A stretch of DNA of 11,502 bases from Goniomonas avonlea. Lineage: Eukaryota; Cryptophyceae; Goniomonadida; Goniomonadaceae. Location of the stretch: NCBI GenBank assembly GCA_003573635.1, contig QUTJ01031408.1, positions 1-11,502 of the forward strand, in the 5' to 3' direction. The notes beneath the pieces were generated by a model. It was not told the DNA's origin and searched no databases. It worked only from the letters and a program-made list of their open reading frames with translations. Shown one piece after another: positions 1-9,400 of this stretch; the stretch's first letter is position 1, and the number at the start of each line of letters is the position of its first letter. A program made the position numbers and the translations under genes.

Positions 1-100
1 AGCGGTCAGGTTGGCAGGTCAGGTTGGAAGTCAGGTTGGAAGGTCAGGTTGGCAGGTCAGCTTGGAGGTTGGAAGTCAGGTCGGCAGCGATCAGGTTGGC
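1..100. repeat. Decamer-type minisatellite in the intron after the GPS exon
   Basis: Imperfect tandem copies of a ten-base motif, roughly AGGTTGG[CA]AG / GTCAGGTTGG, fill the left edge and continue beyond it. It lies downstream (in gene sense) of the exon 25 donor at 199-198, so it is probably intronic. Bases 101-199 between the repeat and the exon show no confident exon. A TGCCCGCAG acceptor-like site occurs near 113 (minus), with a short in-frame stretch after it that runs into the repeat and stops. Confidence 0.8.
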
Positions 101-199
101 CTGGTGCTGCGACTGCGGGCACCCACACCACACCGGACTCACGACCTTGGGACACACGGGATGGGACTCGCAGTCGTCACTGAGGCGACTCTCTCACAC

Positions 200-487
200 C
201 TGGTCGCTCACAAAGACGCCAAAGTCTGAAGCATGGAAACAGTGGCAGGTGAAGTTAGCCATGACTTTGCCGACGGCCATTGCGACGGCCGTGACGCAGC
301 CGGCACCCGACCACGTCTGGCTTCGATTGTCCCAGAACCGGCACGTATCCACGTGCGACGAGGGAGTGGTTGGCGCCATGGCGTGCGAGATGTTTCCGGG
401 CAGAAGGAGCTTAAGCGCGTCGCCTGTGTTGCTGACGTGCACAGGCTTCCCGCAGGCGCTCATGTCAAGGGCCGCAATCCACGACGA
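200..487 (-). CDS. Exon 25: end of GAIN-like region and complete GPS motif
   Basis: Ninety-six codons, phase 0, with acceptor TTTGCTCACAG and donor CAG|GTGTGA. It starts SSWIAALDMSACGKPVHVSN, continues with an LKLLLPG strand, then the GPS: DTCRFWDNRSQTWSGAGC and ANFTCHCFHASDFGVF. All four canonical GPS cysteines, both aromatic positions of the CxFW...W box, and an H-x-S cleavage triad are present. The exon ends FVSDQ; the membrane part would follow on an exon left of this window. Confidence 0.9.
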
Positions 488-3400
488 CTGTGAGCAAAGG
501 CGGTTTCAGTTGCGTAAAAAAACCCGGCAGCACACACCTGCCGCCCCCCGAAGGCCGACTCGGTTCCGAACGGGTTGAGATAGGAGCCGAACACACTGAG
601 ATGGACGTCAAGAGATGCGGCGCAGGCCCCGGTGACCCTCCACATCAACTCCTTGGGCAGCACAATACTCCCACGCCGGCTCTGCTCAGTGTTAACACGG
701 CACCTCGCGACCAGCAAAGGAGCACAAAGGGAAAACCCCAAATGGGCCGATGTTTGAAAAAAATGCCGACCTGAACCCCGAAGTGGCCGGGCATTCCCAT
801 GGGAAGCTGACGCTGGACTGTAATGCTCGTGCCCGTGGAGTCCTCGTATGAGAATGCGTCTTCACCAGACACCGTGCCCTGGAGCACATGAAAGTCAGAC
901 CAGCAAACGCTGAGAAGACACTGTGGTTCGGCCCGTCCTCCCTGTCTTGCTCCCAAGCACGGCGCGTGAACATGACAACCACAGACACACCTCAAGTTGC
1001 TTCTCTCGAAGGATCGAGAGGATGGCCATCACCCGGAGCCCTAGGACTGTCTTGATTGGCCGGCCTTGGAAAGTGAAGGGCCCGGCGTCTTGACTCTGCC
1101 GCAAGGAAACTTGACCAATCAAGGCGTCCGGGTCCACGAGGTCTCGCTGGAGCTTGAGCATTGCCGCAGCGGTGCGCACCAGGCTGAGGATCATGATCTT
1201 GTCCAAACCCACTTCTGGCGCTGCAGTTGTGGCCTTAGCATGGGATTCATGGGCACCAAAAAATGAGTTTCGGCGACAGGAACGCACCACCAACAAGTTG
1301 TGTCAAGGTCTCGGCGGTAGGGAGGCCCGAGGCGAGAGACTCTCCGGTCTCATCCATAGCAACGATGCCCTGGAGAGCAACGGCCACTCCAATAAGCGAT
1401 TGCGCATCTGGCGCATGAATCTCCATCAACACCTACACGTTGTGTCAGATTCACGAGCAAGATGAGGGGGGCAGGTGAGTGTGAGCCAAGTGCAGGGAGC
1501 ACACAGCGGGGGAGGTGGGAGCAACGGCAGGTGTAGAGGAGGAGGGAGCACCTTTGCGGCTGCGCCCGCCACGCCGACGCGCGGCCCAACCGCGGAAGGC
1601 TTCTGCGCAACCTGTTTCGGCACAGAAGCCCCCCTTGCAAACCCCCTTGTGACGCGCTGCCTGCTGCCACTGGAGTTCGTGGGCTGGTCGCTCTCACTGT
1701 CGTCGCCGCGCGCCCAGGTGGGCCAGTCGTCATCGCGAACGTCCGGCTGGGAGATGCCGTCGGGAACGGACTCTTTGTGACCTCGGTTGCCGGTTTCGGG
1801 GATCACAACAACGCCTCCGTCGTTGCCCCCTGTGTTCCCATCCAGTTTGTCGTAACCTGAGGGCATGAGGCATCAGTCGCCAAAATAATTCGCGCCGCCG
1901 CGAGAAAACGGTGATTTTTTTACGCAGGCAAAACAACGGCAACCAAACGGGACACGAACTGACCAGGAAGACAATCAGGGTTGCGAGACAAGGACATGGC
2001 GATCTGCACAACGCCAGCGACATTGCCGATTGCATACTGCTCTTGCATCGTGGCGACCCCAGCTGTACATGTGCCGGACGTCCCGGGAATGACCTGCTCT
2101 CGACGGTTGTCAAATTGCGACACGCTACACGTCAAGTCCTGCACATGGACATGGACACAGCAGCAGGCACACAGTTGCCACACAATAAAAAAACGTGCCT
2201 GGGTGCTGGTGTCGGTGCACACACGAGTGCCGAAGGCATCAAACACACAGCCCTTGAGCAAGAGGGTGTACTCGTTGGCGGGGTCCCCCGCAGGCAGAGT
2301 GACGTTGGTCTGCGCAATCACGTGTCACCGTTGCTGGGCACACGGCAACACACGTCTAGCTCCAACCCCGACACGCGCGAGCTTGTTGTCAGCTCAAAAA
2401 GAAATGGCACCATAAGCCGGAGACAGATGGCGCAGGTGGTCAGCAATGCGATCTTTGAATCAACCCACCAGAGTCTGCGCGTTGCTTCTGAACCCCAAGG
2501 GCGTGACGAGCTGGTCCATGCCTGGCTCCCTCGGCAGAACAGCCGACCAGGAGTAGCTCAGCGGCATGTCTTCTTCTTCGTCGTCCCAGCCGTCACAGGA
2601 CAGCGACAGCACGTCTGACATGGACACACACGCCCGCTGGAAGGACACGCACACGCCGCCGACGCTGCACGTGCCGCCGGACGGTCCGGCGTTTGTCTCC
2701 AAGGTGACGTCCGCAAACCCAACCACCCCGTCTCTCTCGACGCTGGCCCGGATCGTGTACACTGATCCTCCAGTGAGTGAGCCTGGTGCGATCACGAGGT
2801 GCTGAGTGTGTGCAGACGACGAAAGCTGGAACCCGAGCGAGGGTGCCTGTTATCGCGCGTGTCAGTCACACGTCACAGTGCCCGATGTCACGTGTGTCAG
2901 TCACACGTCACAGTGCCCGATGTCACGTGTGTCTGTCACACGTCACAGTGCCTGATGTCGCGATACCACAGTCAATCAGTCAGCTGCACGATACCACAGG
3001 AGCACCTTGTCACAAGAGTGACACAAATGAGAAGGCTCATGCGGTCACCAAGTCAGCTGTGGCAATAGACAACTCACTGAGTCGCCCATGACGACCGACC
3101 ATGTCCAACGCTCCCTTCCAGATTCTCGTTGGCCGAGACTCGCCTCCAGCGACAGGCGATGATCTGCGTGGGCTGTCAGAGCGAGAACAGTCAAGGCGAT
3201 GCGACTGAGAACAGTCCAACAATGGGATTGAGACACTACCTGGTAGACACACACGCACACTGCACATGGCATTCCAGGCGCAACTATCAGAGTTAATCAC
3301 CAGGATTTAAGCGTAACGCCGTGATTGCCTTGATCAGGACAGGTACTGCGCCAGCAACAGACACGGTTTTCCATGCTGGCACAGTTGAAGAGACCGTGCT

Positions 3401-6400
3401 GTTGTCGAGCAGTGTGCTTGTGTTTACCGATGAGGGCGATGCTGGCGGGGCCACCTACAGAATGAAATCAATCGGAGTGTATTGACTCGGAGGTGGCTGC
3501 AGAGTGCGGGGGGGGGGGGCGTGTGGAGGAGCGTATTCACACCGAGCCCAGTATGGAGCGGATGTGGATGCGGATGGCGTGGAGCGGGTGGGCATCGGAG
3601 GTTGTGGATGCGACCTCCCAATGCCAACTAGAACCGCGCCCATGTGGACAATAACCTCGCGTGTGGACGCGACAATACTCTCCCGCTTCCTTGTGTTGAC
3701 AATCACCTCCCGCTTGACAATCACCTCCCGCTTCCTTGTGTTGACAATCACCTCCCGCTTGACAATCACCTCCCGCTTCCTTGTGTTGACAATCACCTCC
3801 CGCTTGACAATCACCTCCCGCTTCCTTGTGTTGACAATCACCTCCCGCTTGACAATCACCTCCCGCTTCCNTGTGTTGACAATCACCTCCCGCTTGACAA
3901 TCACCTCCCGCTTCCTTGTGTCGACAATAATCTCCCACTTCCGTGTGTTGACAATAACCTCGCTCAAGTCGACAACAACCACCCTTGTCGATCAACAAAC
4001 GCGCACCGCTATCGTCTCGGTGGTGTTTGTGAGCATGAAAATGGAGACTGAGGTACTCGACTGCCGAGGCCGTGGACGCGAGGATCTTGGTCCTGGCTCC
4101 TTTTGTACAATTAAGTTGAAGTCAAGTCGACCAGGGCGCAAGACAGCTTTAGGGAAGAAGAGCTTGGGTGCGCCTGCAGTACTTGCGGTGAAACAACGCC
4201 AGCAACGCAACGAAACCGACAAGATATCAAAAGGAACACAGAACAATGGCTCCGACGGCAACAGACATTGCTGGAAAAGGCTGTACCTTCAAGCAGGGGG
4301 TCGACGGCAGAGAGATTGTAGGAGCAGTCTCCAGACTGGTCGGGGTCCGTGCTGGTGGGCAGGCGTCGACAAGTCCAGAAGAACTGAGGACTCTGTTACC
4401 TCGTCTGCCACAAGCAGCAACAGTTGGGATGCTAGGGGGCAGAGATGTGCTAAAGCTATTACCATGCAGTCTGACACGAGAATAAGACCAAAGGTAGAAC
4501 ACAGAGCCATCCGCTCCACAGTTGCGTTATCGACTGGTCAAGGGCTAGGAGGGCGAACAGACTCACCACCAGCGAAGGTTCTTGGTCTGCAGTGCTGTTC
4601 GTCGCGCCGAAACCCATCCTGCGATATCCCGGTTGGCATATGTCGTTCAGCAAGGTGGGAAAAACAAGCCTGTACCTGCCCTTGTCGGGGTCATGGCTAC
4701 GGGAGCCGTCGACGGTCAAGGCGAGGGCTGTGGGCGCAGTGCGAGACCCTCCGTCAATGACTGCGACAAGATCTTGCGGTGACACCTCAACCTTCACCCT
4801 GCCACGCCACGGTCAGCTTCGACGTCTGCGACCTGGGATTGCTGGTGGGGAGAACTGGGACCAGTGGGCAGGTGCGGCAGGATCAACGAAATCGACCCTG
4901 GCTGCAGCAAGAAAAAAGTAGTCTTGTATCGGGAGGACGTACGTCGCAGAGCCCACGAGGGAAGGCTTGTTGACCATGCCGCCACGGAATATGAAAGTGT
5001 AGGTCAAGTCAACGTCGAGCAGGTCTGTGCTGTGTGTGAGGCTGTGGTCGCTTGCACGTCTACATTCGCAACTGTGCCTTGCGTTTTTGCCCAGTCAACG
5101 TGATCAAATGGAGCTCACATCAAGCGCGCACATGCATTCCAACCATCGTGAATGGTGGTATCAGGCACGAGAACATCACCTGTTCGCAGCAACAAGTTTC
5201 TTGCAGTGGAGTTGAGATTGTTGGGCGGCAGCAGTCCGGCAGGTGGGGTGCGCCCTTCCAGCTCCCAGGTGAAAAACATTATCCCGCCTCGCTCGCTCTG
5301 GGAGTGAGTTAGCAAGCTGACATCACACACATCGTCATGAGGGCAGACAACACGCATGCAAAAACACGACCACAGCCAACACACGGACTCGGACTCGGAC
5401 ACAGCCACAAACACAGGCTCTCGCACACCTCGGCACTGCAAGTCGAGAGCGACACCCTGCCCTCCAAGAGCAGCGGCTGCTTGCGGGTCGCTTTCCGATG
5501 AGAACCGCCGATGATTGTAACCACTGGCGTCCTGAGAACGCCACGCCGCACTTTGGCCGTGTAGGTGGCTGCTTCGGTCGCTCCGGCGGTTATGTCTGTG
5601 ACCTGGGGACACTTTTGGCACAGGCCCGATCACAAGCGTGCGGCAGTGGCAAGTCCGAGGTGCATTCAATTCCCCAACACCAAGGATGCCAAATGTGGAT
5701 CAAAAAAACCTTGGCGCATGTGTTTGTGAGTGTGCGCGATCTGCAAAACTGGGTCTTCGACGCAGAGAGTGCATTGACGGGTTGTCCCACGAAAACCTCG
5801 GATTTTAGCTCGGGAAAGAGAGAACGATGGTGTGCGCCAACACGCATGAGAGTTGCGGTCACCTGGAGTGCAAATACATAGGTTTTTCCGAGCTGAATGA
5901 GCGTGGAAGGCAGGACGATGCGTTGTGTTCGGCCGTCAGGGTTCTGCACACCGATGCTTTCCAAAATCTCACGCACGTTGAGCGCATTCAAGCCCTCCTG
6001 CCGGAGATATATGAGACCGCGAGCTCCAGACACACCCGGCATTGAAAACACGGGCAGCGTGCATGGAATCAAGGCTATTGCGGAAAGGTAGTCGAGACCT
6101 GAGAGCCAAGACCCCAGAAGTACTTGGTCAGTCGCCGACCGAAGGAGCCAGAGGCATCAAGAACCAAGTCCTCGCAGACACCGAGTGTCTCTGGTGCCAC
6201 TAAAACGCCAGTCGCGATCTGCTGGCGCTGTGCGGGATCGACTGACGTGCGTCCTTGCGCAGTTGTAGAATCGTGGGAGGTGGCGCGGAGGACACCCTAC
6301 GGGTGGGTGTTATGCCCAAACGAGTGCGACAATACCACTGTGCGGTGTTGTCCAACTGTGTCTTTGTTTCGGCTGCCGTGTGCCTCGCCTCCATCTGGCG

Positions 6401-9400
6401 CAGCGTTTGGCATATAGCTATTGATCTCAGCGTGAGAAGGTGTTTTTTTCGGTTTGCAGCTCAACCAGACGTGGTGTGCGACCGTGAACTGTGCTCGGAA
6501 GTGCCAACTGCTGACCGCTACACAGAAACACACGAGCACCTCTTTGAGACCCAGGAAGTCTCCTGGAGCTACCGACGACGTCTGGTCCAGCCTGACGTCA
6601 AGAATGCTGTTGGAGAACCATGTACAGCTCCCCCGCAGACCGACCTTCTCGTATGAAGCCTCATCCAGAATCTGCACCAACACATTAAACCCTGGGAAAG
6701 CGATATTGTGAAATAGCATCACTGAGCAACGCGGTATCTTCTGACTCGACTGATGGCTAAGTGGTGGATCCGAGATGTTGTTTGTGATCTGCCTGTACAA
6801 GCTGGTTCGCTCTGCTTATGGAGTCGTCTAGCCTGTCCAGACTGATTTTTTTGACACTCAGCCTCAAATCCAGAGTCAGTGCGACTATTGGTCGCGAGAG
6901 CATCGCCATCAAGGGTGGCACTACCATCTACCGATCAACTGGACACGCACGTTTTTGCAACTGAACCGCCCAAGCAGGCCCGCTCGATCACCGTCAACGT
7001 CAAACCACATGCGCACCCTAGCGCCAGACGTCGACATCTCTGCCCTCGTCAGTTTGGGAGGAGGACCAGCAGAGATTGCCAACAGCGACGGGCTTTTAGC
7101 AACATGCCTCCCAAACACAGTCACGACCACCGAGCTTGGGTTCAGCCGGGTGAGCATATAGGTGCCGCAGACTATGTGGTCTCCCCCGGTGTCTGGACTC
7201 CACGCCAACTTCACGCTAAGAATGGTGCCGTTGACGTTGTCAAGTCTGGCGACAACAGGTTGCAGCACTTGGGGGTCCGCGATTCGAAGGTTGAGACGGT
7301 TGCCAAACGCATCCCGCACCTCCACACATAGATCTGTTGGAATTCCCATGATTGCAGCCAAGAGGCCGCGCCCGGACATTGTGCTCGTGGACGCCGAGGG
7401 AGAGGTGGGCAACACTGTGATGGTCCAGGGACTGCCGGCGACATTGTTGCCTTGCCACAACACGCTCAGCTGATAGCTGCCAGAGACGCTAAATCTCACG
7501 CTCGTCCCCGGCAGCGCCATGCCATCCATTGGTGAAGACCGCGTGGTGGTCATGGTCACGGCCAGATCAGTTGGACCGGTTGCTCTGAACTCGAACGGGA
7601 ACTCAGGCCAAGCGGGACCTGGTTGTGGCACCGGAGCAGGAGCCACAGTGGTCGCGTTGGTCTGCAGCAGGCGACGACCCGGCGACGAGGCCACAGGCGT
7701 CGAGGCCAGAGTGGAGTTGGGGAAGTAGCAGCCTGCAGGCCGTGGCTTGCCAGAATTGTCGCTCGTCGAGTTGCCCGTCGTCGAGTTGGTCGCTGCTGTG
7801 TTGGCGGCTGTCTGGTTGAGGAACACGGTGCCAGGTGGGCACTGCGCAGAAGTTGGAGCTGCAGTGGTCTTAGCTGCCGTGGTGGTGGCGGTCGAGGTGG
7901 GGGCTGGTGTTGCGGGCGGGGGCGACGTCTCGAACGGAAGCCCGTTTATCAGGCCAACGAGCAGCGTCCTGATGGCGTCGCGCGGCTCCACATACACGGA
8001 GAACGTTGTGTTGGCCATGTGAACACCGGTCCCGTTGTACAGGCGGAGGCACGAGTCGGGGTGAGGCTCACCGGCTCTGACAGTCAAGACCGCAGGGCCA
8101 TCGAGCGCATACTGCCCGTTCACGATCACGTTCACTCTGTAAGAGCCGGGAACCTGGGCCGTCACCATCAGCTGCGGCATGGCTGGGAGCTGGTGCAGCA
8201 GCTCGGCTTCGATGTTCTTGTTGTGCGTCTCGACGCCCCAGGTGAAATCTCCAGGGGTTGGTGTGTCAGCAGGGTTGCCGTACTTGTCAGAGCCGAGGAG
8301 GCATATCATTTGGATCTTGGAGATAGTGACTGGTTCGGTCGGGCTGGGACAGAGCCGCACAACCGTCAAGGTCGCGGGGCGAACAGTGACGGTGTATGTG
8401 CCCTGGTCAACCGGCAGACCTTGCAGGAGCACTTCCATTAAATATACGCCAGATCTGGTCAGGTTGAGGAAGCGGATATATTTGTTACCGTCAATCTGCA
8501 TTGGGTCGGGTCAGTTGGGTGTCGCGAATGGTGCCTCGGGAGTTTCTCAATAGCGATATGAATCTTACTTAAGGGGCTACTTGGATTCAGTGTGTTTACG
8601 AGACTTGTGCACGGACCTGGGCGACCTTGGTTGCGGCGCCAACGATGGGCTTGAGAGTCGCGGCAATTGTGGCGTTGCTCATCCTATCGGAACGGACGTT
8701 CACACGGTCAACATCGCGAACTTGGATAAAACACTCAAATGGCAGTCCAGCTTTTGTGAACCCTTGGAGAATGCCCCGCTCGTAGTCGAAGGCCGGGCCG
8801 AATACCTGCGTGAGGAGAGGTGAGCCAAGCGGCCAGAGGTCGAAACTATGCACAGAGGGCCAAGCAAAGGCAACAGCATTTAGCACACAGAGGAGCACTC
8901 ACCAAGGAGTGTTGCGCGGACAGCGCCCCTTCCTTGGGCCGAAACTTAGCGGACTTAATTGGACTGCCGATGACATGGACTTTGTTCGGGACGTTCGGGA
9001 ACAGATCCACGAACAACGTGAGCTCCAGCTCCGCAATGTCAGTGTTGATGGGCAATGCCACGAAAAACGTGAGGACTTGGATTCCATCCGTGCGTCTCCA
9101 ATCATACTCAAGGTTCTGAAGGTAGTTTCGGAACCCGCAAGAGCCTTGACCACCAATGAGGTTCAAACACTTGGAATCAATGCTCACACCGAAGTCCGCT
9201 TGACCGGTGGCTGGGTTGCCGAACTTGTCGCGTAGCTGGACCCATACAGTCTGGAAACCACCAATGTCTCCGGCAAAGACCGTGATGTCGATTGCAGTTG
9301 CCCTATCGAAGCCCCAGGCTGCGGTCGAGTGAGCCATGGACGCCGGACCAGGCATGACCCTGATGCCTTTCAGCTCCGGGGAGCCGATCGCGTGCCTTCC

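Larger units (their letters stand above)
3455..4006 (-). other. Intron 14 (552 nt), minisatellite-bearing
   Basis: The longest intron in the model. After the donor GCG|GTGCGC the exon frame meets TGA at 3994-3992, and the next stop in that frame is the TAG of the exon 15 acceptor itself. The intron holds the 45-bp array, the G12 run and a CT-rich region before the acceptor. No REJ-like peptide is encoded in it. Confidence 0.75.
1964..7070 (-). other. REJ (receptor for egg jelly) module spanning exons 5-19
   Basis: Residues about 1184-1969. Successive landmarks are FSC and CTWFS (exons 5-6), C-x-DLVLDASGS (exon 7), LPSTL...TYVF (exon 8), TPVVTIIGG (exon 9), LTYTF (exon 11), LVAVIDGG and DPD (exon 12), FWTC (exon 13), WTW (exon 16), GGSVYTI plus NAGPSGGTC plus CDGWDD (exon 17), and LPAGDP (exon 18). 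The order and the roughly 780-residue length fit polycystin-type REJ regions. No single landmark is missing, which is good evidence that the splice joins are right. Confidence 0.85.

Noticed and set aside
1350-1733. A Thr/Pro/Ala-rich minus-strand frame (TTGPPGRAATTVRATSPRTP) overlapping exon 20
   Set aside because: The composition is tempting, but I find no acceptor that joins exon 19 to it in phase, and it does not lead into the exon 21 start.
1730-1857. Arg-rich alternative frame of exon 20 (QRRRRCCDPRNRQ)
   Set aside because: It would need a phase-2 junction and gives an unnatural Arg-rich peptide that ends at a stop; the phase-1 frame is longer and joins both neighbours.
1911-2618. A 235-codon plus-strand open frame
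   Set aside because: It lies opposite exons 17-19, which match REJ strongly, and it has no recognisable domain.
3691-3915. Possible CRISPR array or bacterial -35 (TTGACA) promoter cluster
   Set aside because: The spacer is an identical 9-bp sequence in each unit, not a set of unique spacers, and the locus is an intron of a eukaryotic gene.
3455-3982. Minus-strand open frame through the minisatellite as an exon
   Set aside because: A TGA separates it from exon 14 and its final TAG is the exon 15 acceptor. Direct joining of exons 14 and 15 is in phase and gives a sensible peptide, so I treat it as intron, while noting the possibility of rare retention.
3504-4760. A 418-codon plus-strand open frame rich in TITSRLTITSRF repeats
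   Set aside because: The length comes from the 45-bp minisatellite being a multiple of three. The flanks show no domain and overlap well-supported minus-strand REJ exons.
5590-5862. Readthrough extension of exon 8 after FALQVTATLM
   Set aside because: The frame is open, but splicing at CTCCAG|GTGACC to exon 9 gives VTDITAGATEA followed by TPVVTIIGG, the expected REJ order.
7623-8441. A 272-codon plus-strand open frame, Arg/Gly-rich
   Set aside because: It is the reverse of exon 5, whose minus-strand peptide has clear filamin repeats; the plus-strand translation has shadow-like composition.
8596-8616. Extension of exon 4 to a donor at CTC|GTAAAC
   Set aside because: It would leave phase 2, which does not match the phase-0 exon 5 acceptor; CCCAG|GTCCGT matches.
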